From: Enterobacter kobei
GTDB lineage: Bacteria > Pseudomonadota > Gammaproteobacteria > Enterobacterales > Enterobacteriaceae
Assembly: GCF_001729765.1 (NCBI RefSeq)
Contig: NZ_CP017181.1
Span: forward strand, 3,038,001 to 3,102,000
Direction of reading: 5' to 3'
Length of the DNA stretch: 64,000 nt
In this document: piece after piece, positions 21,285 to 30,296 of the stretch
Layout: the number at the start of each line of letters is the position of its first letter
Numbering within the stretch: position 1 is the stretch's first letter
Notes under the pieces: model-generated
What the model was told of the DNA's origin: nothing
The model's database searches: none
Seen by the model: only the letters and a program-made list of their open reading frames with translations
Translations under genes and position numbers: made by a program

Positions 21285-22508
21285 TTATCCCCGTATATCT
21301 GCAATAAATTGACTCAGCACGTTCTCTTTCTCGAGCGTGCGTTCGGCATATTCACGTGCCACCGTGTTCACTTTTGGCATGGCAAGTGCCTGTTCAATGC
21401 CGGTGACCAGTGCCGGGACCGATTCCGGTTCGACGCACACGGCAATCCCCGGATAGCTGTCACACAGCTGGCCTAATTCAGTTTCGGCCTCTGCCGTGAT
21501 CACCGCGTTGCCGCCCACCGCCAGAATATTTGTCAGCTTGGAAGGCAATACCGCATCCGCCGCGCCACGTTTTTGTACCACCAGATGGCAGTCGCCCATC
21601 TTCAGCAGCGCAGGTAACGCCTCGTAAGACTGAAGCGGGAAGAATTTCACGTTGCTCAGGCCGCGTTCGCTGACCATCTTTTCCAGCCGCGCTTTCCCGC
21701 CGCCCTGCCCGACAATCACAAACATCCACGGATGCTCGTTAAGCTGCTGAGCCGCTTCAATCACGCTTTCCAGCCCTTGCTTTTCGCCGATGTTGCCTGA
21801 GTAAAGAATGATTTTTTGGTCTTCAGGCAAACCGAGTTGGGCGCGTAGCGTCTGAGCGTCCTGCTCCGCCACGTCGCGAAAACGCGCCACTTCGGACCAG
21901 TTCGGGAAGAAGATCACCTTCCGGGCAGGTACGCCCTTCTCCTGCGCCTTGTTCATCATCGAGCGTGAGATGGTCGAAACGTAATCCACGTTATGCAGAC
22001 CGCTACGCTCAAAGGCGCTGGCGAGCTTCGCCACTTTTCCACCCTTGCCTTTGCCTGCCATCCCCAGGCCCAGCATGGCGTCCACTTCATAATCCTGTAT
22101 GTGCAGCAGGGTGCGTGCGCCGGAGAGTTTGCCCAGCAGGCGCATACCCGGCGTGCAAAACAGCGTCGGCACTACACCAATGATGCGATCCGGCTTCCAG
22201 CGACGCTGCGCCATCAGCGGGAAAAAACTGCTCAGGGCAAAGCTGCCGAGATGCAGTAGCCGTTTCAGCGTCGAGGGCTGCTTAGGTACATAAAGCGGGC
22301 AGCGCCAGACGGTTGCCGCCCCCTCTTCACGACGGTAGCGCCAGCTTGAGTAGCGCTCACCGACTTTCCATTCCGGGTAGTACGGCGGCGCGGTAATGAC
22401 CCGCACGTCATGTCCCTGGCTCGCCATCCACTCGACCATCTCCCCGGTATATTTTCCGATACCGGTTAATTCCGGCGAGTAGTTAATTCCGTATACGAGG
22501 ATTTTCAT
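21285..22508 (-). CDS. wcaI: WcaI, colanic acid glycosyltransferase (GT4)
   Basis: A 407-residue glycosyltransferase, matching E. coli WcaI in length and start ([20 protein letters not shown]). The donor half has [19 protein letters not shown] and [14 protein letters not shown]. It lacks the strict E-x7-E spacing seen in other GT4 members here, having [19 protein letters not shown] instead, as in the WcaI branch. It is assigned as a fucosyltransferase acting on the glucose-primed carrier. It overlaps gmm by 4 bp. Confidence 0.94.
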   Translation of the reverse strand: MKILVYGINYSPELTGIGKYTGEMVEWMASQGHDVRVITAPPYYPEWKVGERYSSWRYRREEGAATVWRCPLYVPKQPSTLKRLLHLGSFALSSFFPLMAQRRWKPDRIIGVVPTLFCTPGMRLLGKLSGARTLLHIQDYEVDAMLGLGMAGKGKGGKVAKLASAFERSGLHNVDYVSTISRSMMNKAQEKGVPARKVIFFPNWSEVARFRDVAEQDAQTLRAQLGLPEDQKIILYSGNIGEKQGLESVIEAAQQLNEHPWMFVIVGQGGGKARLEKMVSERGLSNVKFFPLQSYEALPALLKMGDCHLVVQKRGAADAVLPSKLTNILAVGGNAVITAEAETELGQLCDSYPGIAVCVEPESVPALVTGIEQALAMPKVNTVAREYAERTLEKENVLSQFIADIRG

Positions 22509-22984
22509 ATGCCTGGCACCTCGGCCTGACGATCCGCCAGGAAATACGCCCGACTGTTGTCATGGACGTTCTCGCTTGCCAGAAGCGGCTCCGGCGCCAG
22601 CCAGCGGTAGTCGTCATGCTGAGCATCAGGCAGACGCAGGTCTGCCTGAGTCATCTTCAGGCGGAACCCCAGCACGATGTAGTGCGTGGTGAACCCGGTG
22701 CCTGAAAAGTTATCGTCATAGAAGTGCTGCCAGACCCCGTAAAACTGGCCCGCCGCCATCGGCAGCTGGAGGCCCAGTTCCGCCAGAGTGAGACGCTCAA
22801 ACGCATCATGAAGCGTCTCATCCTTCTGCACGCGCCCGCCGGGCACGAACCAGAAGCCCTGTGCAGGACGGTTGGTTCGTTTCCCCAGCAAGAACTCGCC
22901 GCGCTCGTTCTCCACGATCAAATCAATCGAGATGAGCGGAGTGGAACGCACCACCGTGGCAAAATCTTCCTGACTTAAAAACAT
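22505..22984 (-). CDS. gmm: Gmm (WcaH), GDP-mannose mannosyl hydrolase
   Basis: A 159-residue Nudix-family enzyme. The start [12 protein letters not shown] at 22984 is the family start; the longer frame to 23023 would extend into fcl. The Nudix box is modified, [23 protein letters not shown], as is characteristic for GDP-mannose hydrolases that cut the glycosidic phosphate bond and release mannose and GDP. It may tune the GDP-mannose/GDP-fucose pool. It begins 2 bp after fcl. Confidence 0.95.
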   Translation of the reverse strand: MFLSQEDFATVVRSTPLISIDLIVENERGEFLLGKRTNRPAQGFWFVPGGRVQKDETLHDAFERLTLAELGLQLPMAAGQFYGVWQHFYDDNFSGTGFTTHYIVLGFRLKMTQADLRLPDAQHDDYRWLAPEPLLASENVHDNSRAYFLADRQAEVPGI

Positions 22985-22986
22985 CG

Positions 22987-23952
22987 TTACCCCCGGAAGC
23001 GGTGCTGGTTTTCCAGGAACCACTGGTAGGTGCTGGCCAGCCCCTGCTCCAGTGATACCTCGTGATACCAGCCCAGCTGATGCAGACGGGTCACGTCCAG
23101 CAGTTTGCGCGGCGTGCCGTCCGGTTTCGTCGCGTCAAACACCACGCGGCCTTTGTAGCCCACCACCTGCGCGATGGTTTGCGCCAGCTCGCGAATGGTG
23201 CAGTCCACGCCGGTTCCCACGTTGATGTGCGACAGCATCGGCTCGGTGTTCTCCTGCCACACTTCGCGATCCAGCTCCATCACGTGAATGCTGGCGGCAG
23301 CCATGTCGTCCACGTGCAGGAATTCGCGCATCGGCGTGCCGCTGCCCCACACCACCACATCCGGTGCGTTCTCGGCGGTCGCCTCGTGGAAGCGACGCAG
23401 CAGCGCCGGGATCACGTGCGAGTTGCTCGGGTGGAAGTTGTCGTGCGGTCCGTACAGGTTGGTCGGCATCACCGAGCGATAGTCGCGGTTGTACTGACGG
23501 TTGTAAGATTCGCAGAGCTTAATCCCGGCAATCTTGGCAATCGCGTAAGGCTCGTTGGTTGCCTCCAGCGTGCCCTGCAGCAGTTCGCTTTCCGCGATCG
23601 GCTGTTTTGCCATTTTCGGGTAGATGCAGGATGAACCGAGGAACAGCAGCTTATTCACGTTGTGCAGGTGCGCCGCGTGAATGATGTTGCTCTCAATCAT
23701 CATGTTCTCGTAGATGAAATCCGCCGGGTAAGTGTTGTTGGCGACAATGCCGCCCACTTTCGCCGCCGCCAGATACACCTGGTCAATGTGTTCGTTAGCA
23801 AAGAAGTCCTGCACCGCACGGCTATCGAGCAGGTTCAGCTCGTCGCGCGTGCGGACAACCACTTCTACGTCACCGCGCTGTTCCAGCTGGCGAACAATCG
23901 CGGAACCCACCATTCCGCGATGACCGGCGACAAAAATACGTTGTTTTGTCAT
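22987..23952 (-). CDS. fcl: Fcl (WcaG), GDP-L-fucose synthase
   Basis: A 321-residue short-chain dehydrogenase/reductase. NADP-binding loop [16 protein letters not shown] at residues 8-23; SSCIYP followed by the catalytic Tyr-Lys pair in PYAIAKIAG. It epimerises and reduces GDP-4-keto-6-deoxy-mannose to GDP-L-fucose. It is separated from gmd by 2 bp. Typical length for the family. Confidence 0.96.
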   Translation of the reverse strand: MTKQRIFVAGHRGMVGSAIVRQLEQRGDVEVVVRTRDELNLLDSRAVQDFFANEHIDQVYLAAAKVGGIVANNTYPADFIYENMMIESNIIHAAHLHNVNKLLFLGSSCIYPKMAKQPIAESELLQGTLEATNEPYAIAKIAGIKLCESYNRQYNRDYRSVMPTNLYGPHDNFHPSNSHVIPALLRRFHEATAENAPDVVVWGSGTPMREFLHVDDMAAASIHVMELDREVWQENTEPMLSHINVGTGVDCTIRELAQTIAQVVGYKGRVVFDATKPDGTPRKLLDVTRLHQLGWYHEVSLEQGLASTYQWFLENQHRFRG

Positions 23953-23954
23953 TC

Positions 23955-25076
23955 TCAGGACTCCAGCGCGATGGCAACCTCGTAGCCATGAGACTTGAGC
24001 AGGGAGTGTTTTTTCGCTGCTTCAAGATCTTTGGCGACCATCTCGGAAACCATCTCCTGCAGAGTGATTTCTGGTTTCCAGCCCAGTTTCTCGTGCGCTT
24101 TGGTTGGGTCGCCCAGCAGGGTTTCCACTTCAGCAGGACGGAAGTAACGTGGGTCAACCTGAACAATGACGTCGCCTGGTTTCACGCCTGGCGCATCATG
24201 GCCGGTTACGGAAACAACGATACCTTTCTCTTCCACGCCGGTACCTTCGAAGCGTAGCTTGATGCCCAGCTGTGCAGCGGCCATCTCAACGAACTGACGT
24301 ACGGAGTATTGAACGCCGGTTGCGATCACGAAGTCTTCTGGCTGTTCCTGCTGCAGCATCATCCACTGCATTTTCACGTAGTCTTTCGCATGGCCCCAGT
24401 CACGCAGGGAGTCCATGTTGCCGAGGTGCAGGCACGATTCCAGACCCTGGGCGATGTTCGCAATAGCGCGGGTGATTTTACGGGTAACGAACGTTTCACC
24501 GCGACGTGGGGATTCGTGGTTGAACAGAATACCGTTACAGGCATACATGCCGTAGGATTCACGGTAGTTCACGGTGATCCAGTAGGCGTACAGTTTTGCG
24601 ACCGCATACGGAGAACGTGGGTAGAACGGCGTGGTCTCTTTCTGTGGGATTTCCTGCACCAGACCGTAAAGCTCAGAGGTAGAGGCCTGATAGAAACGGG
24701 TTTTCTTCTCCAGACCCAGGAAGCGAATCGCTTCCAGCAGACGCAGAGTACCCATGGCGTCAACGTCAGCGGTGTATTCCGGGGATTCGAAGGAGACCGC
24801 CACGTGGCTCATCGCGCCCAGGTTGTACACTTCATCCGGCTGCACTTCCTGCAGGATACGGGTCAGGTTGGAGGTATCGGTCAGGTCGCCGTAGTGCAGG
24901 TGGAATTTCGGGTTTGCCGCGTGAGGATCCTGATAAATATGATCGACACGTTCGGTGTTGAACGAAGAGGCACGACGTTTAATACCGTGTACTTCATACC
25001 CTTTTTCCAGCAGGAACTCTGCCAGATAAGAACCATCCTGCCCGGTAACGCCGGTGATGAGAGCGACTTTAGACAT
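23955..25076 (-). CDS. gmd: Gmd, GDP-mannose 4,6-dehydratase
   Basis: A 373-residue SDR enzyme, same length as in E. coli. Cofactor loop [17 protein letters not shown], the STSELYG stretch with the catalytic serine/threonine and glutamate, and [10 protein letters not shown] with the Tyr-Lys pair. It is the first step from GDP-mannose to GDP-fucose. The O-type locus lacks its own gmd in this window, so any fucose there would depend on this gene. Confidence 0.97.
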   Translation of the reverse strand: MSKVALITGVTGQDGSYLAEFLLEKGYEVHGIKRRASSFNTERVDHIYQDPHAANPKFHLHYGDLTDTSNLTRILQEVQPDEVYNLGAMSHVAVSFESPEYTADVDAMGTLRLLEAIRFLGLEKKTRFYQASTSELYGLVQEIPQKETTPFYPRSPYAVAKLYAYWITVNYRESYGMYACNGILFNHESPRRGETFVTRKITRAIANIAQGLESCLHLGNMDSLRDWGHAKDYVKMQWMMLQQEQPEDFVIATGVQYSVRQFVEMAAAQLGIKLRFEGTGVEEKGIVVSVTGHDAPGVKPGDVIVQVDPRYFRPAEVETLLGDPTKAHEKLGWKPEITLQEMVSEMVAKDLEAAKKHSLLKSHGYEVAIALES

Positions 25077-25100
25077 GTTTATATTCCTCTACTTATGAAT

Positions 25101-25649
25101 TTAATCAGTTTCAACGCGTTCGCGTATCACCACTGCGGGGTTGCCACGGCAAACTTTATTTGCCGGTAGCGATTTAAAAACGCTGCTGCGGGCACCCACT
25201 ACCGTGCCATCGCCAACAGAAACACCTGGTGCAACAAAAACATCCGTTGCCAGCCAGCATTTTTCACCAATCACAATAGGCGAAGCGGTAATATCAAAAT
25301 GCTGACTCATAAAATCGTGGCTGCCGGTGCACAAATAACACTTCTGTGACACCACCGAATTTGCGCCAATCGTAATTTCGCCAAGGGTATATAACACCGC
25401 GTCATCCCCTACCCAGGCGTAATCCCCAAGCGTTAATTTCCAGGGGTAGGTAATTTTTACCGAAGGTCGAATGACTACGTTTTTTCCGATTTTTGCGCCA
25501 AACAGACGCAATAAGAATGCTCGCCAGCGGTACAATATTTGTGGTGACCAGGCAAATAACGTTGCCTGAACGGCCCACCACAGCTGCACTTTAATACCGT
25601 TGCCGCCCCGAAAGCCTTTCGGCACGGAGAAACCCTTCAAATCCTGCAT
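25101..25649 (-). CDS. wcaF: WcaF, colanic acid O-acetyltransferase
   Basis: A 182-residue left-handed beta-helix (hexapeptide repeat) acetyltransferase. Repeats run from IGKNVVIRPSVKITYPWKL to VGARSSVFKSLPANKVCRGN, with SHDFMSQHFDI around the likely catalytic histidine. It adds acetyl groups from acetyl-CoA to the repeat unit, probably on fucose. It follows wcaE after 15 bp and precedes gmd by 24 bp. Confidence 0.94.
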   Translation of the reverse strand: MQDLKGFSVPKGFRGGNGIKVQLWWAVQATLFAWSPQILYRWRAFLLRLFGAKIGKNVVIRPSVKITYPWKLTLGDYAWVGDDAVLYTLGEITIGANSVVSQKCYLCTGSHDFMSQHFDITASPIVIGEKCWLATDVFVAPGVSVGDGTVVGARSSVFKSLPANKVCRGNPAVVIRERVETD

Positions 25650-25664
25650 TGCGTTTCCTTATAT

Positions 25665-26411
25665 TCAGGCTTTGTTATATAAGGTTTTCGTTTTACCTGT
25701 CGTCCGCAGGCGTAATAAATAAGACAATTCCGCCCAGAACCCCGGCACGCGTAATATTTTGCGCTGCACGTTTTTGGCATCCTGGCACAATTCCAGATTA
25801 TTCGATGTTGACACGCCACCCATTGAGAATTCAGAGACCAGTCCTTTAATTCGGCGGAACGGATAGCCCGACTTATACAGACTGGCGGCCAGGGCATAAT
25901 CCGATGACACTTTATACTGCAAATCGTATGGCTGTTTTTTCAGACCGTTTACCGGGAAGAAAATGGCCTGATGGCTGGCGGGCAAACTGTGGTAGATATA
26001 CCAGCCTGGCTTTGCGCTGCGGCACACTTTATGCCCATCACCAAAATCAAGCAGTGCATCGCCAATATACATGGCCTCCTCTTTCTGACGCGCCAGCTGA
26101 CGGGCAAACAGCGCCACGTCATCATGGAAAACATCGCCAGAATTGAGGAAGATGGCATAACGACCCTGGGCCATGTTAATGCCCTTGTTCATCGCATCGT
26201 AAATGCCTTTATCTTTCTCGCTGATGTAACGTAAGTTGAACTCACCGTTGAGTTTTTCCAGAAACTCCGCCGTGCCATCGTTCGAGCCGCCGTCGACCAC
26301 AATCCACTCAAAAGTGAGGCTTGGATCGCGCGCCAGGTTGCGCAGCGAGCGCCAGGTTTTTACCACCCCTTCGTAATTACGAAAAGCGACAGTAATGACG
26401 CTAAGAAACAT
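25665..26411 (-). CDS. wcaE: WcaE, colanic acid glycosyltransferase (GT2)
   Basis: A 248-residue GT-A fold glycosyltransferase. It has [20 protein letters not shown], the [13 protein letters not shown] loop and the FLNSGD metal-binding position that stands for the DxD motif. It transfers one of the fucose or galactose residues of colanic acid; the exact step is not evident from sequence. It lies 16 bp after wcaD. Confidence 0.93.
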   Translation of the reverse strand: MFLSVITVAFRNYEGVVKTWRSLRNLARDPSLTFEWIVVDGGSNDGTAEFLEKLNGEFNLRYISEKDKGIYDAMNKGINMAQGRYAIFLNSGDVFHDDVALFARQLARQKEEAMYIGDALLDFGDGHKVCRSAKPGWYIYHSLPASHQAIFFPVNGLKKQPYDLQYKVSSDYALAASLYKSGYPFRRIKGLVSEFSMGGVSTSNNLELCQDAKNVQRKILRVPGFWAELSYLLRLRTTGKTKTLYNKA

Positions 26412-26427
26412 AAATCACCTCATTTCG

Positions 26428-27648
26428 TCATACGTTCGTAATATTAAGCGCTTTGCGCAAAATAAACGGACAGACAATCAAGAAAGCATATTCCGGGCTA
26501 AATATTGACCCGGTAAAAAACAGCGACACCGGTGTAAACAGATAAAGTTGCACGCGAAAGTTCTGGTTATCACCAAACGCGTTAATCATCATTTTGAAAA
26601 CTTTAAACAGATACCACAGCGTCAACAGTACGGCGAACCACGAAAAATAAATAATTAACAGATACAGACCATTGTCTATGGTTTTACCGACATCCGCACC
26701 GTTAAAGATTCCGAATGATGCAACATATTCGTAAAGTGAGCCGAATCTTACTACACCATCAATATGGGTTAAGGAATAACCCACCATCACCAGCGGACCA
26801 ATGATGCGATAATAGGACGATGAGCCTTCTGTTCCCAAATCTCCCAGACGTTCTGAGATGTACGGGAACGCAAATATCACGCCGACCAAAAATACCGTCA
26901 GGGAGATAATCGCCAGCGGCAGTTTTTTCTTAATCGCATCTTTGTTCAGGTACTGGAACGCCCACTCCAGCAGGTAAAACAGGATAAATGTCATTACCCC
27001 TGAGAACGATCCAGACAGAACAATTCCTGCAAGAATCATAGCATCGGTCTTAGGTGTTTTGATACCAAACTGTTTGATGCTGAGCCAAATTGAGATTAAC
27101 GCCAGAGCGAAGAACGCCGGTTCAAAATAGAGGGCCGTGGTACGTTTTCCGCCAAACTTAATGAAGTTCAATACATAGCTGTTGCTGTAAATGAGATATT
27201 TCGAAATTATCTCCATCAGGCTGCTGCCACCGGTGAGAATAATTTGCGCCATTTCCAGTGCAGCAAGCATAACAATTAACGCAACGGCAATATAAAAGAA
27301 CCTGAGGATTTTCCGATAATTGTGCGGAGAAATCGTTTTAAACCGAATACTCCAGACCATGCCGATAATAATGACAATATAGACAAACAGCATGGTGGAG
27401 GTGACGTATTTACTGGCATCCAGTGACTGGCCAAAGATGTAGTTAAACAGCGTCAGGCCCGTGCCCAACCCCAGGGCAATCATCAGCTTCTTCAGGTTGA
27501 TTTTATCGACATACAGCAGAAGCAGAACGGGCAAGAAGGTGACGATGGTTATCGGGAAGCTTTCGCCAAGCTGGGCAATTTTGACGTTGACCAGCAGGTA
27601 GATCAGCGGCAGCAGCAGATAACTACAGATTCTGATAGAACGAGACAT
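26428..27648 (-). CDS. wcaD: WcaD, colanic acid polymerase
   Basis: A 406-residue polytopic membrane protein (E. coli WcaD 405). Start MSRSIRICSYLLLPLIYL at 27648 chosen by family; it overlaps the end of wcaC by 26 bp. A longer frame to 27840 is a wcaC shadow. About 10-12 membrane spans; loops include FGGKRTTALYFEPAFFALAL and SSSYYRIIGPLVM. It joins colanic repeat units at the periplasmic face. Its sequence is A+T-richer than its neighbours, which is usual for polymerases. Confidence 0.94.
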   Translation of the reverse strand: MSRSIRICSYLLLPLIYLLVNVKIAQLGESFPITIVTFLPVLLLLYVDKINLKKLMIALGLGTGLTLFNYIFGQSLDASKYVTSTMLFVYIVIIIGMVWSIRFKTISPHNYRKILRFFYIAVALIVMLAALEMAQIILTGGSSLMEIISKYLIYSNSYVLNFIKFGGKRTTALYFEPAFFALALISIWLSIKQFGIKTPKTDAMILAGIVLSGSFSGVMTFILFYLLEWAFQYLNKDAIKKKLPLAIISLTVFLVGVIFAFPYISERLGDLGTEGSSSYYRIIGPLVMVGYSLTHIDGVVRFGSLYEYVASFGIFNGADVGKTIDNGLYLLIIYFSWFAVLLTLWYLFKVFKMMINAFGDNQNFRVQLYLFTPVSLFFTGSIFSPEYAFLIVCPFILRKALNITNV

Positions 27649-28840
27649 ACTCCTCCAGCATCTGTTGTCCACTGTAGGCCTTGCGGCTGCGGTTGCGGAA
27701 CGATTCCAGGTCAGTGCCAAAAACAGTCTCAGCGATCTGCGCTTTCGGCATCTGCACCAGCGGCAGCACTTCCCCTTCCGAGAACGTTTTACCGCCCGAC
27801 TTTTCCAGCACTTCACGCGCGGCATCGCTGTGGGTGGCAATCACCGGCACGCCGATGGAAAGCGCTTCGCAGAGGATCAGCGGGTAGTTATCCACGCGGG
27901 AGCTGAACACCAGCGCATCCATGCCGTTCAGCGCGCTCATCAGTTTGCGCTTGTCGGTTTCAAACCCGTGGTTCACGACGTTCGCCCCTTCGAACGGGGA
28001 AAACTTGCCGAAGGTATGCAGTTCAATCTTGTCACCGAGCGCCATCATGTCGCGCACCAGCTGCTGGTTGGTTTTGCCGTCGTAACGCAGGTCATGCGCA
28101 ACGATGGCGATTTTCGGTTTACCCGCGGTGTCCGCCACCGGCGTCAGCTCCGCCAGAATGGCTTCCGTCGCCACGTCGATACCGTTGTTGATAATCTGGC
28201 AGCGCCCTGCCCCGTAAAGGCTGTTGAAGGCATCGGCCACGTGCTGGCTCGGGGAGATAAACGTGCAGCCGAGCGAGAGCATGTCGCGGAACAGTTTGCG
28301 CTTGCCGGTTACCAGCTGGTGAGCACGATCCACTTTCACCGGCGGGTAGTTGCTTAACGTCGGGCATTTCTGGCAGTTATCCTTCCAGCCTTCGCAGCCG
28401 TCGGTAAATGCGCAGCGTCCGGTCACGCTCCAGTGATCGTGCAGCGTCCAGACGAAGCGTGTATCAGGCTTGTGCGCCTGCACCTTCTGACAAAACGCCA
28501 CCACCTCTTCCAGATTCAGCCAGTAGCTGTGCAGGACGTGGAAATGCAGTACAACCGGGCCCGTGGTTCGGGTCACAGTGCGATAAAGATTATTCAGGTT
28601 GCCAAACAGATCGCGGTTAAACAGGCGGAACAAGGCAATGTTGGCCATCGAGGTCAGACGCGGCGTGTGCTTTTGCACCTGCGGGAAGTTATCGTGACTG
28701 ACGCTTTTCTTGCCGCCTTTGCCGTAGCCATAAATAAAACGAGACTGAAGTCCTTTTTGCAGTGCGCGCTGGTGCAGATCCAGGGCCACGCCTGCCGCTC
28801 CGCCTTCAGCGAGGCGGACGTTAAATTGCAGAATGTTCAT
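27623..28840 (-). CDS. wcaC: WcaC, colanic acid glycosyltransferase (GT4)
   Basis: A 405-residue GT-B enzyme. It begins MNILQFNVRLAEGGAAGVAL, with the glycine-rich acceptor loop, and has FVWTLHDHWSVTGRCAFTDG with a cysteine cluster (CEGWKDNCQKCP) that is conserved in this branch. The donor half has LVFSSRVDNYPLILCEALSI and GVPVIATHSDAAREVL. It is assigned as a galactosyltransferase of colanic acid. Overlaps: 4 bp with wcaB and 26 bp with wcaD. Confidence 0.95.
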   Translation of the reverse strand: MNILQFNVRLAEGGAAGVALDLHQRALQKGLQSRFIYGYGKGGKKSVSHDNFPQVQKHTPRLTSMANIALFRLFNRDLFGNLNNLYRTVTRTTGPVVLHFHVLHSYWLNLEEVVAFCQKVQAHKPDTRFVWTLHDHWSVTGRCAFTDGCEGWKDNCQKCPTLSNYPPVKVDRAHQLVTGKRKLFRDMLSLGCTFISPSQHVADAFNSLYGAGRCQIINNGIDVATEAILAELTPVADTAGKPKIAIVAHDLRYDGKTNQQLVRDMMALGDKIELHTFGKFSPFEGANVVNHGFETDKRKLMSALNGMDALVFSSRVDNYPLILCEALSIGVPVIATHSDAAREVLEKSGGKTFSEGEVLPLVQMPKAQIAETVFGTDLESFRNRSRKAYSGQQMLEEYVSFYQNL

Positions 28841-29328
28841 TTAATCACCTTCACGCGGGCCTTTTCTCCCACCACCAGCGCGTTGTCCGGAATGCTGTCC
28901 AGCACCACGCTGCCCGCACCAATCGTCACGTTGTTACCGATGGTAATGTCACCAATGATCACCACGTTCGCGCCCAGCTCGACGTTATTGCCGATAACCG
29001 GGCAGGCCAGGCTGTCTGGCCCTCGGTTGCCAATGGTGACCGCATGACGAATGGTGAAATCATCCCCGGCGACCACGAACTTATTGATCACCACCGCATA
29101 GCCGTGGTGAATGGTAAAGCGGCGGCCAATGGTGGCAGCGGCCTGAATTTCATAACCAAAAAAGCATTCAGTAATAATGCGGTACAGCACCAGAACCGGC
29201 GCTGCCCAAAGGTTGTTCAGCACGTTTTTCTTACGCCACACCGAACAAAAATGCGCGATACGGTACGCCAGGACCATGCAGCATGGGCGCAGGCTCCAGC
29301 TGTTTGCGCGGCAATCTTCAAGAAACAT
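28837..29328 (-). CDS. wcaB: WcaB, colanic acid O-acetyltransferase
   Basis: A 163-residue serine-acetyltransferase-like hexapeptide protein. The N-terminal half is helical (LVLYRIITECFFGYEI); the C-terminal half is a beta-helix with IGNNVELGANVVIIGDITIG and IGAGSVVLDSIP. The catalytic histidine is probably in FTIHHGYAVVI. It acetylates the colanic acid repeat with acetyl-CoA. It is translationally coupled to wcaA, with a 1-bp overlap at 29328. Confidence 0.94.
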   Translation of the reverse strand: MFLEDCRANSWSLRPCCMVLAYRIAHFCSVWRKKNVLNNLWAAPVLVLYRIITECFFGYEIQAAATIGRRFTIHHGYAVVINKFVVAGDDFTIRHAVTIGNRGPDSLACPVIGNNVELGANVVIIGDITIGNNVTIGAGSVVLDSIPDNALVVGEKARVKVIK

Positions 29329-30170
29329 TATTTCCCCCGAAGTCCATCAGCCAGACGTTTGCCGTTACGGACGGACAGCAGCGTCAGCAGCGTGCGCCAG
29401 TTCATGCGCTTATTGCGGATCTGATAGAGGGTAAAGAGCTGATACTTCCGGCTGGCACGGTCGAACTTGTCCTTATGCTTGCGGTAAAAATGGAAGTAGC
29501 CCGAGAACTTCTTCGGCGAGGAGGTAATTTGCATCTCCCCGTGATTGATGTGCAGGATCTGCGTGGCCTCTTCCACTTTCCACGGTTCGCCATACTCAAC
29601 CACCATCCGCAAGAAGATGTCGTAATCCTGCGCGGCTTTCAGTTCGGTATCGAACAGGCACTCCTTAAAGCGCCATGCCCAGGTGAAAACCTGATTGCCG
29701 ATAATGTTGCGCTTGTAGAACAGGCGGCGAGAATAGGGTGATTTCGGGTACAGCGGCAGGCTGGCAGGCTGCGAATAAACTTCACCCTGACAGACATAGT
29801 CGTTGGCATAAAGGAACGCATGCGTCACCAGCTGTGCTTTATGTGAAAGGAAGACAGACAGTCGGTTCGGGGTCCATTCGTCATCGTCGTCGATGCCGGT
29901 CAGATACTGCCCTTTGGCCTGCATAATCGCCTGGTTACGCACCGCGCACGCCCCGGAGTTAATCGGGTTATGGGTGTACATCACGCGCGGGTCATTGAGA
30001 TCGGTGACAAATTTTTGCAGCTGTTCATACGAAGAAGAACAGTCATCCACGATGATCAGTTCCCAGTTGTCATAATCCTGACGTAACACCGACTTGATTG
30101 CGCGGATCGCCAGCTGCTGACGATTCCATGTCGGCATATAGATAGAAATCAAAGGGCGTTGTGTGGTCAT
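29328..30170 (-). CDS. wcaA: WcaA, colanic acid glycosyltransferase (GT2)
   Basis: A 280-residue GT-A enzyme. ISIYMPTWNRQQLAIRAIKS and ELIIVDDCSSSYE mark the nucleotide-binding half; the DxD motif is in YLTGIDDDDEW. It transfers a sugar during colanic repeat assembly, often assigned as the glucuronosyl step, though this cannot be read from sequence. It is the first gene of the second block of the operon, after the palindrome at 30182-30276. Confidence 0.94.
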   Translation of the reverse strand: MTTQRPLISIYMPTWNRQQLAIRAIKSVLRQDYDNWELIIVDDCSSSYEQLQKFVTDLNDPRVMYTHNPINSGACAVRNQAIMQAKGQYLTGIDDDDEWTPNRLSVFLSHKAQLVTHAFLYANDYVCQGEVYSQPASLPLYPKSPYSRRLFYKRNIIGNQVFTWAWRFKECLFDTELKAAQDYDIFLRMVVEYGEPWKVEEATQILHINHGEMQITSSPKKFSGYFHFYRKHKDKFDRASRKYQLFTLYQIRNKRMNWRTLLTLLSVRNGKRLADGLRGK

Positions 30171-30181
30171 TTCTTTCTCCT

Positions 30182-30276
30182 ACCCCTCACCCCGGCCCTC
30201 TCCCCTGAGGGGATAGGGTGAAAGCGGCACCGAACAGTCCCCTCTCCCCTCAGGGGAGAGGGTTAGGGTGAGGGGT
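30182..30276. repeat. Nested inverted repeat between wzc and wcaA
   Basis: Outer arms ACCCCTCACCC (30182-30192) and GGGTGAGGGGT (30266-30276) are exact complements about 95 bp apart. Inside, CCCTCTCCCC (30240-30249) and GGGGAGAGGG (30253-30262) form a 10-bp hairpin with a TCA loop, and a third hairpin TCCCC-TGA-GGGGA lies at the left. Such C/G-rich dyads are a recurring intergenic element in enterobacteria. Here it sits between the export genes wza-wzb-wzc and the biosynthesis genes, where a stem-loop that limits read-through is known in E. coli. Confidence 0.85.
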
Positions 30277-30296
30277 GTAAGGGTATGTTTTGGCTG

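Noticed and set aside
19956-21476. A 506-codon plus-strand frame opposite cpsB
   Set aside because: It is the antisense shadow of a G+C-rich gene, has low-complexity His/Arg-rich composition and matches no family.
27649-27840. Upstream extension of wcaD
   Set aside because: The added 64 residues are Arg/Cys-rich and lie fully inside wcaC in another frame; the MSRSIR start gives the family length.
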